Origin: Malus domestica
Lineage: Eukaryota; Streptophyta; Magnoliopsida; Rosales; Rosaceae
DNA length: 64,000 nucleotides
Assembly (NCBI RefSeq): GCF_042453785.1
Contig: NC_091669.1
Span: 30,645,001 to 30,709,000, forward strand
Direction: 5' to 3'
This document shows positions 10,503 through 35,319 of this stretch, one piece after another. The number at the start of each line of letters is the position of its first letter. The first letter of the stretch is position 1. The translations under genes and the position numbers were made by a program. Under the pieces are notes generated by a model, which saw only the letters and a list, made by a program, of their open reading frames with translations, did no database searches and had not been told where the DNA came from.

Positions 10503-11230
10503 CAAAGTCGGCTGAAAACTAAGTTCAACTTCGAATGCAAAAGCGCCCTCAAAACCACCCAAAATTCAAGCTTAAATTCGAATATATCCACTGGTATCCA
10601 TAGATGGAGAGCTTTCAACAACCATACGAAACTCGATTAAACTCAAATTACAAGAACTTCTTTATATTCCCAACAACTCAAAATGAAACTTTCCCTAGGG
10701 TTACTCAGTAGGTAAAAGCCCCGGTCAATTGACAATTCTAGTGAAAACCTAAGAAGCTCAAACCGGACAAGAATTTTCTAGAAACCCTAGAATTCATATA
10801 CGAACCTCCGTTCTTCACAAAGATAGACAGAACTTCCAAAAAACAAAAATTATCCGAAATTCACCGAAACCCTAGAGTTTCCGTTCCCAATTCTTTAAAT
10901 TCGAGGGCAAATACAGCAATACAGGAAGCGAAAACAGCAAGTACAACCCTAAAACAAGGAAAATCTAGAAATTAGCAGAGGAAACCCTAAAATTACATAT
11001 TCGTAGCGTACTCTGTATAGGATCCTTGAGGAAGCGCGGAGTTCGTCGGTCGGATTGAAGCGCGTAACGAGCGATGAAGAGAAGCGAACAAGAGGTGGAG
11101 TCCTCCATAGCCATCTCCATTGCACTCGAAGCTCGAACTTCGTAGCTGTTTGGAGAGGGAGAGAGTGGGGGAAATGGAATGGGAGAGAAGGAGGAGAAGG
11201 AAAGCAAGACTGTTGAGATTTCAATTTCCA
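10503..11230 (-). other. probable 5' leader and promoter of the zinc-finger gene
   Basis: The minus strand contains several AAACCCTA(A) telo-box-like motifs (10782, 10869, 10981 on plus coordinates) and a pyrimidine-rich leader around 11130-11220. A short minus frame starts at an ATG in GCAATGGAGATGGC (about 11125) and runs about 40 codons to a possible GTAATT donor; it may be an upstream ORF or non-coding exon. I cannot decide. Confidence 0.35.
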
Positions 11231-12483
11231 GATTAAACTTGTTTTCTGCTTCACGTTATCTTTTTTGAATAATAATTTGTGATTGGTTAGAAATACGAAA
11301 GGAGGGGAAAGGAGAGGAAAGGAGAGAGGTATATTCGAATTTCGGACAGAACGGATAAGAGTGAAAATTTTATTGTTTGTTTGTTTTTTTTTTTTCTTCA
11401 CAAGACTTAATTGTGGTTATTGTGGTTAAGATCATCTTTAATTTTTGAGTTAAAACTTAAAATTTTTAATTTAAAAATAATTTTCCTGCTTCAACTGTTC
11501 TGGGTTAAAATTTTAAATTATTAAAGAATGAATTTAGGATAATTTTCCCTCAAAGTAACTTTTGAAAAAAAAATATGTTAATTTAATTTTATGAAAATTT
11601 TAACTTAGAAATATTTAGATTCCAATAAATAAAAATTCATTAAACCAACATTATGAAAATTGTATAACACTATAAAAGAATATGAAACACATTTAAATTT
11701 GGACCTTTAGTTTATTTTTTTTAACATTAGATTTCATCATATTAGATCTTAGTCATTAGATTTAATAAATTTATGAATATATAACTAAAAAAACACATAT
11801 ATGGTGGGTTAGCCCCCTAACCAAAGGGGAATTTTGGTCTAAATTTGTCCTAAAAACAAGTGTTGGGTTAAAATTCATATTTGGCTCAAGGGTTGACCTA
11901 CTTTGTTTGGATTTTTTATTTTAATTTTAATTTTTATTGCTAATTGCCTGCTTTTTTATTTTATCTCCACAACTTCTCTTCATCTTCCCTGATTTGCTTT
12001 GGCCCTTGATTTTTGGTCTCTTTATTTTGAGCTTGGGTTGAGTTTAGTTCAAAGCTTTGTCTCAGTTCATGCTCGAATATTGCTTCTTGTCACTACTTTT
12101 CAACCATTAACCACCGTCAAAATGTGAATTCGGGTTGCGCACGGCCATTGGGTTTCTTGCTGGGTTTGCTTTCGCTTGATGGCATTGATATTATTTGTTC
12201 TCGGTGCTGTCATCTTGGTTTTGGGCTTAGTAATTCTCTGTGATTTCGATTTTGTTTTTCCTCATCGTCTTCCTTCAAGAAAGAAAAAACAGCTAGATTG
12301 CGGTTTATGTACGAACCAACATAATGAGCATGTGCTCTTTATACATGAAGTTATCAACATATATTTGATATGAAATCATTTTTGGTTATATTTGATATCA
12401 AAATTTGCTTTCTTCTCACATTCTCTCTCTCACTGTTGCTCTAAGAACATTTACAACATACTCTTCAATGCGACACTTGTGGC
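11231..12483. other. AT-rich intergenic, nothing supported
   Basis: No gene is recognisable. A GTTAAAATT-rich stretch (11430-11900) resembles decayed MITE sequence, and the right end is probably the 3' UTR of the AAA ATPase gene on the minus strand. Confidence 0.5.
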
Positions 12484-25080
<12,597 letters not shown>

Positions 25081-25142
25081 CTCTACTTTGGCTATGTTGG
25101 TACACACACAGTGAACTCAATTGAAACGTGAGGCGCGCTTAA

Positions 25143-25151
25143 TTAGGGTTT
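25143..25151 (-). promoter_or_regulatory. telo-box upstream of CDC48C
   Basis: AAACCCTAA on the minus strand, about 63 bases upstream of the start codon. This motif is frequent near the 5' ends of plant ribosomal-protein and ribosome-biogenesis genes, in keeping with the NVL-like role inferred for the gene. Location and sequence are direct; the role is inference. Confidence 0.5.
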
Positions 25152-25804
25152 TGGGTTTAGGTGGCGATCAAAACGGTGCTGTTTGGTGGTTTTGATTATA
25201 AAATTTTTATTTTAACTTATTTTTAACTACGTTCCTTGAAATTTGATTTCGATCTCACTTTACCTCTTAAAATTAAAAAATTGTCACTTTTTACTTCTTG
25301 AAACTCGATTTTGATTTCATTTTACTCCCTGAAATTTAATAGTCATCACTTTACTTCCTAAAACTCAAAATTTTATTGCATTGTTTCTATTTTTTTTTTT
25401 AAATAAGTTCATTGGTTCAAAAATTTATAATTAGTAATTCTTCATACTTCCCTCTGAAATAAATGAATAGTGAAAATGAACATAAATAATAAGGCCCAAT
25501 TAGGGTTGGGTTCAATTTGAAACGGTTCAGTTTTTTGCCAAAATCGAAACCGAACCTAAACTTTGTTTTTTCCATGATTTTTTTTGAGTTAATTAGAATT
25601 AGATACCTCATTTTAGACTTTTCTAAATTAAACATCTGTTACTTTTCAACTTATGATTAAAGTGCTTTTACTTTTAATTAAACTTTATATTCAAGGTATA
25701 TTCTTAATTTAAGTATTTTATAAATTCTTTTAAATCCATTTCTATGTAAAAAAATACACTCAATAATATTAATTAATTTATTGCTATTTTTATGGAATCT
25801 CATC
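25152..25804. other. AT-rich intergenic with a degenerate minisatellite
   Basis: At 25215-25385 a ~70-bp unit recurs (CTTGAAA.T.GATTT..AT.TCA.TTTAC). At 25500-25570 a GAAACGGTT/AAACCGAACC stretch resembles a hAT subterminal remnant. No gene is supported. Confidence 0.5.
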
Positions 25805-28117
25805 TGACACACCTCGATTGAGATCAAGGCATGCTGGCCATCACGTGAGGGTAACGTAGCCATGTGCACAGTGAGGAAGTAATAAGGATAAGAATATACG
25901 AATAAATAAAAATCGAAAGCTAATAAAGTGCACTAATAAATAGGAAGTGTTAGGAGTAAAATACAAAAGTAAATACTCCAAATCAAAGCATAGAAAGTCT
26001 AGGTGCAGTCCAGTAGGACAAGTACCAATTATACAGTACCATAAGATGTCCTACAATTATTTATTATGTCAGAACCGCCGAAGTCCTCAAGGCCACCAAC
26101 AGCAAGCTTACCTAAAACCTGGAGGAGCGCAAAACAGAAAGCGTGAGTGGGCAAAAACAAATGTTTTACAAAACCATTTCATTTCTCAACAATTCTAACC
26201 CCTCGCCGTAAAACATGTATAATTTTCCCAGAAATAGAATATAAACATATGCATAAATATATATGTAAATATATCAATTCAAATCATGCTTCACATATTC
26301 ATAATCATAAGTATGCCATGCCAAGATATAACAGAGTAAGTAATTTCAGGTGAGAATAAATTCATGGAAAATAACATATTAGCCGGAATCCATGTGGAAG
26401 TCTGTACGGTTGGATTCAAAGCTCATTAATCAATCTAGCTGGAGTCACTACAATGACCTATACGGCACAATACTGCACATAAGTTGGAACCAACGAAAAG
26501 GTCTTTACGACAAGACTGGGTGTAAAATAATTGTGCTCAATACTACTCTCTCATAATAGCTGGGCGATAAATTGCTAGTCACCTATGAGTCCGAACCATA
26601 GTAAAGGTCTGTACGACAAGACTGTGCATCTAAATTGGATCCAATATGAGCATATGGTGCGAGAGGTGACATTAATAACAGGCATGTGCCATATCTCTGG
26701 CTAAATCATAATCACCCTAGGTGCAGGTTTATGAGCTCAAAGTTACTTAATAACATGTCACATTATCGATAATTCACAATTCATAACTCACCTGGCTTAC
26801 CCGAGCGTCCACAGCACCACAATTATATATATGCATCATATACTAATTCATATACGAAATATAAATTTATATGCATGGCCTTCAAGGCATACTTTCATTT
26901 AAATGCATTTTCTAGGAAAATATCAAGCATATAAATATATACTGAAAATCAAAAGCCCACTCACCGGTATGTCGAAGGGTCGTAGCCCCCGAGTCGTCCT
27001 TGACTGCGCTCGTCCTCGGGATAAGTCTCACCTATATACGAATTAACTATAAAAACATTATTTAAAGCACATAGACAAAACTAGCTAATAACTTCACATA
27101 CATTACTCAAATGAGATGTTTGAATATACCAACGTGATCTACACAACTCCACGAACATCCTCATAGTTTTAGAATAATTTTCCGACCACCCAGGTGCCGC
27201 CACGCGCCAGCCAAGGCACAGCCAGACGCACCGCCCACGCGCGGGCATGTGCCAAGCACACTGACGGTAACCTTAACGGTGTTAGGGAATATTCCGTTAA
27301 AAAGATAGCATATATCGTTAATTATTAACAACGTCATCCAACGCCGTTAGCATAGTCCGTCAGTTTTGATGGAATATACCTTCATCTTCTCCGACGAGTC
27401 GTCAATTTCTGGGTTAAATTTTTAAACCTTATATCTCTCTCGTTTTAACACCAAACTTCATGAAACTTGAACCATTTTAAATATCTCACCAAGACGAACC
27501 AAACCATACATGAGTCGAGCCCTGAAACTGCCGGAAACCCGTCAGAAAAGATATTTCGGCAATTCTTAAAACTCGTCGTTCTCGCTATTCCGACGTCCAA
27601 AATCTTCCAACGAACCACTCCTAGCCTCGTGAGGACCTCCTTAAGCTACCTATAAGCTTGAAATCCCAAAAAACATGATATTTTACATTTGCATGAATAG
27701 TACCTAAATCGGAGTTCGAGAGAAACTAGGGTTTTCGAAGGAGTTCTTACCTAAAAATGGAACCATTCAACTCGTATGAACCTCAGGAACACGATGGTGT
27801 ACTTTAAACCCTCAATTTGCAAGCTTTCTTCTAGATTTGATGTTGATCCGTCTGTGAGGGAATGAGAGAGAGTGAGTCCGAGGGAGAGAGCACGGGAGAG
27901 AAAAGAGAGGAAAGGTTTGTGTGTGTGTGAGTGTTCCACGTGGGTCACCAACCAAAACCACAAAAACTCATGTCTAATTTGTTCCAAAAATTAGGGAAAA
28001 AAAAATGCAAGTTTAGACCCCCCCCATTTACATGCATAACACACCACAACGCTCACATCCAAGGGTAAAATAGTCAATTCACGTAATCGATAATTTATTT
28101 CGGGACGGGCTATGACA
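25805..28117 (-). repeat. 3' LTR of the gypsy element
   Basis: 2313 bp. Minus reading starts TGTCATAGCCCGTCCC and ends CGAGGTGTGTCA. Its first ~170 bp recur at 28622-28798. The LTRs at 29323-35314 and 5393-6392 are of the same family. Frames within it, such as 27751-27987, are not genes. Confidence 0.9.
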
Positions 28118-28139
28118 ATCTACCCACTTTATAAAATTT

Positions 28140-28621
28140 CGTCATCGAAATTACACACAACCAATACATCCACTAATAATCATAAAATAGACGTGGATAC
28201 ATCTCTCTCATCCGATCCTCTGTCTCCCAAGTAGCTTCTTCCACTGAATGATTTCTCCATAACACTTTCACCAAATGCACTGTCTTATTCCTCGGTTCCT
28301 TATCTTTCTAATCCAAAATAGTCATTGGTTCCTCATCATAAGTCAAATCCGGATTAATTTCCAAAGATTGAGGAGGAATCACATGTGAAGGATCTGAGAC
28401 ATAATGTCGAAGCATCGAAACATGAAACACATCGTGTACCTTGGACAACTCTGAAGGCAACTCAAGCCTTTAAGCAACCTCACCGACTCGCTCGGTGATC
28501 ATATATGGTCCAATGTACCTAGGACTCAACTTGCCTTTCTTTCCAAACCGTACAACACCTTTCCAAGGTGATAGCTTCAGAAATACCCAATCACCTACAT
28601 TATACCTTCGGTCAATGGCAT
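28140..28621 (-). pseudogene. gypsy integrase C-terminal / chromodomain-like fragment
   Basis: The minus frame encodes YNVGDWVFLKLSPW, GKLSPRYIGPYMI, VHDVFHVSMLRHY and VLWRNHSVEEATWE. These are the integrase C-terminal (GPY/F) module and the chromodomain-like end of Ty3/gypsy Pol. Two in-frame stops interrupt it (after VGEVA and after MTILD). It abuts the 3' LTR as expected for the end of Pol. Confidence 0.9.
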
Positions 28622-28803
28622 GCTAACATGGGTCACCAACCAAAACCACAAAAACTCATTTCTAATTTGTTCCAAAAATTAGGGAAAAATGCAAGTTTGG
28701 ACCCCCATTTACATGCATAACACACCACAATGCTCACATCCAAGGGTAAAATAGTCAATTCACGTCATCGATAATTTATTTCGGGACGGGCTGTGACATC
28801 ATC

Positions 28804-29322
28804 CCTTCCTCAATTTAAGGATTCAATTATATCTACTGGCGTTCAAGATTAATTGGATGAAATATAGTTTTTCCAATTTCCAACTCAACATTTTATATAG
28901 ATTATAAAAAAAACAAGAGTTCGTTTATAATTAAAATTGAGATGTAGACTAGACTGCCTAATTTCATGCAACTGAAAATAAATTTGAATTTTTTAACAAC
29001 TACTTATAGTAGAAACGTGAACTAAGAGTTTTCACATTTTTATTTTTATTTAAAATGAGTCCTTATTCCAATAATTAATTATTAAGAGTTGACAAAATAT
29101 TTTTTAGTGTGTTTTAATGTGAAAAGTTATCTTTTTTTTAGGTTACACAACTTACACATAACATACCATAAGTTTTGTACGTACCAAAATAAGGATAATA
29201 CAACGTACTAATAACTTGGTACGTACTAAATAAATAATTGCATAACGTACCAAAAGCAATATTTTATAACGTACCAAAATACTAATACATACCCAGATTA
29301 AATTTATATAATGTACCAATAA
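28804..29322. repeat. intergenic with repeated AACGTACCAA motifs
   Basis: From about 29150 the motif GTACCAA / GTACTAA recurs about seven times. Beyond the solo LTR (35315-35400) it continues mostly as the inverted TTGGTACG. The rest is AT-rich with no gene. Confidence 0.5.
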
Positions 29323-30338
29323 TGACACACCCCGACCGGAGTCGAGACGTGCTGGCCGTCACGTGAGAGTGACGTAGCCATGAGCGCAAAGCAGAAGCGA
29401 TAAAGAGTAAGAGAAATACTAACAATTTAAAACCAAGCAACAAACAATCCCAACTAAGAAAGGATACTAGTGAGAGTTTAAGTGTATAAATACACTTTCA
29501 TAGCAATAAGAAAGTCTAGTTGCAGTCAAGTAGGACAATTACTAAGATCTGTCAGAACACCGTTGAATTCCTCGTGGCCACCAAACTCTGCTAATTAAAA
29601 CCTGAAGGGGCGAAAAACAAAGTTGAGTGGGTCAGTAAAACACATTTATATGAAAACCTTATTTTCCTTTGAATATCCTAACCCCTCGCTGTAAAACAAG
29701 TATAATTTTTCCTAGAATTAATATATAAGAATATACATAAATATATATGCGTAATTATATCATTTCAATCATGCTTCACATAATCATAAACATATGTATG
29801 CCAAGCCACGATATAATAGAGTAAGCAAATCAGGTAAGAATAATTTCATAGAAATATAACATGTTAGCCGGAACCCTTGAGGTAGTCTATACGGCTGAAT
29901 TTCATAGTTCAAAAGTCACTCTAGCCGGAGTCCCTACAATGACCTATACAGCAACATATTGCACCATAGTCGGAACCAAATGCAAGGGTCTGTACGACGA
30001 TAATGGGTGTAATATAATTATGCTCAATACTCCTCTCACATATTAGCCAGGCGATAAATCGCTAGTCACCTACGAGTCAGAACCATAAATAAGGTCTGTA
30101 CAACAAGACTGTGCACCTAAATTGGATCAAATGTGAACATATGGTGCAGGAGGTGACATAATAAACAGGCATGTACTTCATATCTCTGGCTAAATCACAA
30201 TCACCCTAGGTGCAGTTTTATGAGCTCAACATTATTCAATCACATATCACATCATTGACAATTCACATAATCAAAACATAACTCACCTAAGCTTACCTGG
30301 GCCTCCACAGCACCATGCGACAATATGCATAATTATGA

Positions 30339-30712
30339 TGTTGATGCACAAAACCGGAAGGGTCTTGGAACAACGTAAATCCGACCGTGAATCTGCAAGA
30401 AATGTAAAGAACACAAGATGTATCGTCGTTCACCCCAATGTTTGGGCTACGTCCACACTAATATTGTTTTTCTCTGAGAGGATTGGGAGAGAGCCTCTGT
30501 ATGTGAGGATGAGAGCTTTGCTCTGAATATGAGAGGCTTCTCATGGCCTAGGAATTGGCATCCCTTAATGAGGAGAGTGAGGGGTTCTTTTATAGAACAA
30601 GGGCTCATCGTTTATTACATATTTACCCTTTCATTTATTATATAATTACATTTGAGTCCTCCGAGTATTTATACGAGATCTAAATACGGAGGCCCTAAGT
30701 ATGGTACAAACA
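30339..30712 (-). repeat. 3' LTR of LARD-2
   Basis: TG...CA ends; minus reading TGTTTGTACCATACTTAGGG to GTGCATCAACA. It contains the TATA segment TTCTATAAAAG in the minus direction. Confidence 0.9.
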
Positions 30713-30929
30713 GTAGTCCCCTAAGTTTTCAGTCAAAAGAGTCTTTTGGCTGAAGACGTGAAATTCAGTCTATGTGTGGGCCGAAGTAACTAGATGTTGT
30801 CTTGAACTGATGCTCGATATGAGGCGGTGCTCAATTTGAAGTGATGCTCAACTAGAAGTAGCACATGTTGCGAGGCTACTCGGTTTGTGGCTTATGTTGC
30901 TTTGGTTGGCTCGGCTTGTGGCGTTGAAG

Positions 30930-31290
30930 GTGAAGGAGTCCCTTTTATAGAATAAGGGCTCGCTCCTCAATACATAAGTGATGGGTTAAGAGTGATGCTC
31001 GTGGCGAGGTGGTTGCTCAGCTGGCGGCGATGCTCTCTAATGAAGGTGAGGGAGTCCCTTTTATAAAATAAGGGTTCGCTCCTCAGTACATAAATAATGG
31101 GTTAGAAGTGATGCTCGCGGCGATGTGGTTGCTCAGCTGGCGGCGATGCTCTCTAATGAAGGTGAGGGAGTCCCTTTTGTAAAATAAAGGCTCGCTCCTC
31201 AGTACATGAATAATGGGTGCTCTCTAATGAAAGTGAGGGAGTCCCTTTTATAGAATAAGGGCTCGCTCATCAATACATAAATAATGGACT
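30930..31290 (-). repeat. array of LTR-promoter-like segments in LARD-2
   Basis: Four copies of a TTCTATAAAAGGGACTCCCTCACC-type segment (minus reading), each with GAGCGAGCCCTTATT upstream, spaced about 75-120 bp. They resemble the LTR's own TATA region and are oriented like it. Some copies vary (TTTGTAAAAT). Confidence 0.75.
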
Positions 31291-31439
31291 AAGTCCCCTA
31301 AATATTTTTCATGAGGCCCAATTGAGGCCTAATATATGGTACATAATGTAGTCCCCTAAGTTTTCAGTCAATAGGGTCTGTTGGCTGGAGACTTCAAATT
31401 GAATCCATGTATGGGCCGAAGTGGCGGTTGTTCGGAAAT

Positions 31440-31890
31440 GGTATTTGTATACCCTACATTGAAGCTTTGTAAGTGAAGCTTTGCAAGTGAAGCTTTTGAA
31501 GCTGGAGCTTTGTAAATAAAGCTTTTGAAGCTGGAGCTCTGTAAATGAAGCTTTCGAAGTTGATTGACATGAGTGATGCTCATGAATATTGACATAAGTG
31601 ATGCTCATGAATGTTTATGTATGATTGACATGAGTGATGCTCATGTATAATTTTGGAGTACTGGACGTACTTTTGATCACTTGGTTGGTAATAATAACGG
31701 CAGGCTGCCGAATAAATTTGGAGTACTGGGCGTACTTTTGATCACCTGGTTGGTGATAATAGCGGTAGGCTGCCGAATAATTTTTTGTAGTACTAGACGT
31801 ACTTTTGATCACCTGGTTGGTGGTAATAGTGGCATGCTGCCGAATAATTTTTTGTAGTACTGGGCGTACTTTTGATCACCTGGTTGGTGA
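31440..31890 (-). repeat. tandem repeats in LARD-2 3' region
   Basis: Three kinds: AAGCTTT.GAAGCTGGAGCT-type ~27-bp units (31455-31560), TGACATGAGTGATGCTCATG units (31565-31650), and about four ~63-bp units with ACTTTTGATCACCTGGTTGG and GGCTGCCGAATAA (31655-31890). Related units occur in LARD-4 (55540-56020). Confidence 0.75.
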
Positions 31891-32579
31891 TAATAGAGGG
31901 CCTGGCTCTTTTGGGCATATGGGTCTTCGCCCTTCACATAACATTCCAACCCATTATTTTGGGCTTGCCTTTTTTTTTTAACCCTCTGATGGGGTTTATA
32001 CAGATGTCTCCGAAAAGATAAGAAAAATAAATCACATCATTCCAAAACAAGAAAAGTAAATCTCATCATTCTGCTGGGGTGTTTATTCCTTGCTTTTGCA
32101 GTGTGGGTGTTTATTCCTTGCTTTTCCTTTTGTTTCCCGCAGCTCACTTGATTGCTTTTGCCTTTCCTCTGCGGCTTTGTTGCTTTTGTTATTGTTTTTT
32201 CTTTTACTTTCTCTTTTCATTTTCTCAGAAGATGATTTCACATGGCTTTCTCCTTTTGCTTTCTTAGAAATCAGAAAATGATTTCAAAACCGCGAGCACA
32301 TGGCTTTCTCCTTTTGCTTTCTCAGAAAATGATTTCACATGGCTTTCTCCTTTTACTTTCTCAGAAAATGATTTCACATGCATGAAAATGCCATCACCGA
32401 CAAGAAATTTGTAGAGCGGGTCCGGGACTTACGCTGCGATCGATATGGATGTTGGTGGTGATGGATTTGGATGGTGCGATTGGAGAGAGGTCAGTCGACG
32501 GAGGAGAGAGAGATGCACAACTGACAGAAGTGAGTGTGGTCGGTGGCTTTCGCGTCTCTGTCATTGGCTTGCTGTTTCG

Positions 32580-32741
32580 AACCTGAGGCGACCATCCAGT
32601 CACATACAAATTGTTCCCCGGGTTCTCCACAGACGGATTTCTTGACCTGTATCTCGACCTTGAAATAGACCTCGAAAGGGAACCACTGTATTACTTCGGG
32701 GATGGAGAGTAGGAATACCTTAACCTTTTGGAGTACGACAT
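32580..32741 (-). pseudogene. SR45a/Tra2-like splicing factor N-terminal fragment
   Basis: From an ATG at 32741 the minus strand reads MSYSKRLRYSYSPSPK, a stop, then an RS-rich stretch (SRSISRSRYRSRN) and NPGNNLYVTGWSP, the start of an RRM with RNP2 (LYVTG). Order and spacing match plant SR45a-like proteins (RS region, then RRM), nuclear regulators of splicing. Only about 54 codons are kept, with one in-frame stop (32693-32691). It lies in sense orientation in LARD-2 downstream of the dehydrogenase fragment. Confidence 0.75.
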
Positions 32742-32850
32742 CGTAGCAATCACAGGCAGAGATTAATCACTCTTCACTTTCCGAAATAAACAATCAATCT
32801 CTCGCCTTTTCTCTCTCTCTCTTTTTCTCTCCTCTCGCTCTGTGGTGGTG

Positions 32851-33012
32851 GTTGATCTGATCGCACACAGACTGAAGGTGGTCGATGCGGCAAGCGACGT
32901 CTACGATTTGGCAACCGACTTTAGGCAAGTTTAAGCACAACTCGCGGCCAAGGCCAGAGGAAACGCCGATGACCATGACGACTTTGTCGTGGAGGTGGCT
33001 CTAAGGCTCCAA
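32851..33012 (-). pseudogene. short-chain dehydrogenase/reductase N-terminal fragment
   Basis: The minus strand encodes DKVVMVIGVSSGLGRELCLN..., the NAD(P)-binding TGxxxGxG motif of classical SDRs (canonical VTGASSGLGRE), followed by GCQIVDVACRIDHLQSVCDQIN. It resembles plant 3-oxoacyl-ACP-reductase-like SDRs. The first Thr of TGASSGLG is Ile, and the catalytic Ser-Tyr-Lys region is absent. Upstream (33020-33200) an open stretch containing ALDPTMITVPDVEGSKEN may be another captured piece; I do not recognise it. Confidence 0.8.
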
Positions 33013-33651
33013 ATGGTCCAACACTCGATGAGGTGGCTCCAAGGCTCCAGGTGGGGGTGAGGATTATGAATCGTCTCCCATACGGAGTTCTAGTAAGTTC
33101 ACATGTGTTCTCTTTCGATCCTTCAACATCTGGCACAGTTATCATAGTCGGATCCAAAGCGCGTTGAATCGCAACCGGGTCTCCAATGGCCGGTGGTGCT
33201 GGGCCGGGTTATGGCCCAGGATTGGGTTCAACAGTGGCGTGAAAATGGGACAGGAAGTGGACCTTCATAAATGTCTCTACAGTGGAAGAGGTTGCATCTG
33301 CTGCTCCATCACCTTGGCCGGCGGTAGTGGGTGTGACGCGTCATACCCCAGTTTATGCTAATGGATCCGTAGGTGGAGACAGGGGTCGCATGAGGAAAAA
33401 TAGTGTGCAGATATTTGGGGGTATTTTCTGGGTTTTTGTAACCATTTGTTTGGGTTTTTCTAGGAAGTGATTGGAAAAACTGTGATATATCTGAAATAAG
33501 ATTTGGGTGTTTTGATTTGTTTGGTAGATGAAAATGGAGATCCGTAGGCGTTTTGGATTTTTTGCGGATCCACGGTGGACAGTGGTTGTGATGAAAAAAT
33601 GGGAAAGAACCGACATAGCTTTTCGTGTCGATTCCGATAGACGGCACCAAA

Positions 33652-34017
33652 TGTTGATGCATAAAACTGGAGGGGTCTTGGAACAACGTAAATCTGCAAG
33701 AAATGTAAAGAACACAAGGTGTATCGTGGTTCACCCCAATGTTTGGGCTACGTCCACACTGATATTGTATTTATCTGAGAGGATTATAAGGGAGAGAGCC
33801 TTTGTATGTGAGGATGAGAGCTTTGCTCTTAATATGAGAGGCTTCTCATGGCCTAGGAATTGGCCTCCCTTAATGAGGAGAGTGAGGGGTCCTTTTATAG
33901 AATAAAAGCTTCTCACTTATTACATATTTGCCCCTTCATTTATTACATAATTACATTTGAGTTCCCCGAGTATTTATACGAGATCTAAATACGGAAGCCC
34001 TAAGTATGGTACAAACA
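33652..34017 (-). repeat. 5' LTR of LARD-2
   Basis: Same ends as the 3' LTR. About 10 bases present in the 3' LTR (TCCGACCGTG segment) are missing here. Followed on its left by the primer-binding site. Confidence 0.9.
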
Positions 34018-35319
34018 TATGATAATGCATATACTAAAATAAAATATAGGCATTGGCATAGCATGGCATTTAAATCATATTTCCTTTAAATACGTTTTCT
34101 GGGAAAAACGTCAAGTGTATATATATATATACTGAAAATAACTGCCCACTCACAGATATGTTGATGGGTCGTAGCTTCCGAGCCTCGATTGATTACGCAC
34201 GTCTTGAGAATAGGTCTCACCTATAGGCGTAATAACCGAATAAACGTTATTTAACGCACATAACCAACAATAGGTAATAACTTCTCATATATTGTTCAAT
34301 TTGGGTATACGAATATACCACAGTGACCTACACAACCTCAAGATCATCCTAAAATTTTTAGAATATTTTTCCTAGCTCCCACGCGCCTCCACGAGCTGGC
34401 CAAGGCACGGCCAAACGCTCCCCCCACGCGCGGCCATGTGCCAGGCACACTGACGATGTCAACTGACGCAATCAGGTATATTCCTTAACAAAACTTAACG
34501 GCGTGACTAACGCCGTTAGAATATTCCGTTGAACTTAACGGAATATTCTCTTGCCTTCTCCCTTCAGCTCCTGCGACCGTTGCCGTCGCCGTCGCCAGAA
34601 ACTGGAAAATTTTCATTTCTTTATATCTTCTTCGTTTTTAAACCAAAATTTATAAAACTTGAACCATTTTAAAGATCTCCCAACGAAGAACAAAACCATA
34701 CCTGATTCGAGCTCTGAAACCACTGGAATCCTGCCGGAAAAAGCTTCGATAATCCGGCAAACCTTAAAACTTGTCGTTCTCACGATTCCGACATCCAATT
34801 TCTTCAAACGAAGTACTTCGAGCTGCGTAAGGACCTCCTTAAGCTCCCTATGTCCTTTAAATTCCCTAAAAATTAACATTTTACGTGAGCATGAATAGTA
34901 GCCCAAATTGGGTTTTGTGGTTCAATGTGAAATCGAAGGTAATCTTACCTGTAATTGGTACCTTTGAACTCGTGAGGACCTTAGGAACACAATGGTACCA
35001 TTTTTCTTCTTCGATCTGTCACGTTTACAAGGAATTCTGGTTGTGTCCGTACAAGAGAGGAAGAGAAGGAGAGTGTGAGTCTGAGAGAGAGAGGGCACAT
35101 AAGTGAGAGAGAGAAAGTGAGGTGTAGTGTGTGGACCAAATCTCTCCAACCAATCAAAATTTAGTCTTTCTTAATTCCTAAGTGGTTCCAAAAACTTAGG
35201 AAATCATAATTAAATCTAACTTAAATACAAGTCATACGCCACACAACTTAACGTCCAAGGGTAAACTAGTAATTTCACGTCAACGGAAATTATTTTCCGG
35301 AACGGGCTGTCACAAATAA

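Larger units (their letters stand above)
25805..28798 (-). mobile_element. internally deleted Ty3/gypsy retrotransposon
   Basis: TCATC flanks both ends (25800-25804 and 28799-28803). On the minus strand: truncated 5' LTR (28798-28622, starts TGTCACAGCCCGTCCC), a piece of pol (28621-28140), then a complete 2313-bp 3' LTR (28117-25805). Gag, protease, RT and most of integrase are missing. Matching flanks show a single insertion that later lost its interior. Confidence 0.9.
30339..34017 (-). mobile_element. LARD-2: complete non-autonomous LTR retrotransposon with host exon fragments
   Basis: TATGA flanks it (30334-30338, 34018-34022). LTRs lie at 33652-34017 (5', 366 bp) and 30339-30712 (3', 374 bp), similar by eye apart from scattered substitutions and small indels. 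Primer-binding site TGGTGCCGTCTATCGG (minus, 33649-33634) and a G-rich polypurine tract (minus CTTAGGGGACTAC) abutting the 3' LTR complete the structure. No gag, pol or integrase is visible. The internal region carries short-chain dehydrogenase and SR45a-like fragments near the 5' side and tandem repeats near the 3' side. Confidence 0.92.
29323..35314 (-). mobile_element. solo gypsy LTR, split by nested LARD-2
   Basis: AATAA lies immediately outside both ends (29318-29322, 35315-35319). The minus reading starts TGTGACAGCCCGTT and ends GGTCGGGGTGTGTCA. Excluding the nested 3679-bp LARD-2 and its 5-bp duplication, about 2.3 kb remains, the same length as the LTR at 25805-28117. No internal gypsy sequence is present, so it is a recombination-derived solo LTR. 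Confidence 0.9.

Noticed and set aside
12176..12373. Hydrophobic 65-codon plus ORF with a membrane-like segment
   Set aside because: Short, no similarity recognised, antisense to the probable 3' flank of CDC48C; likely chance.
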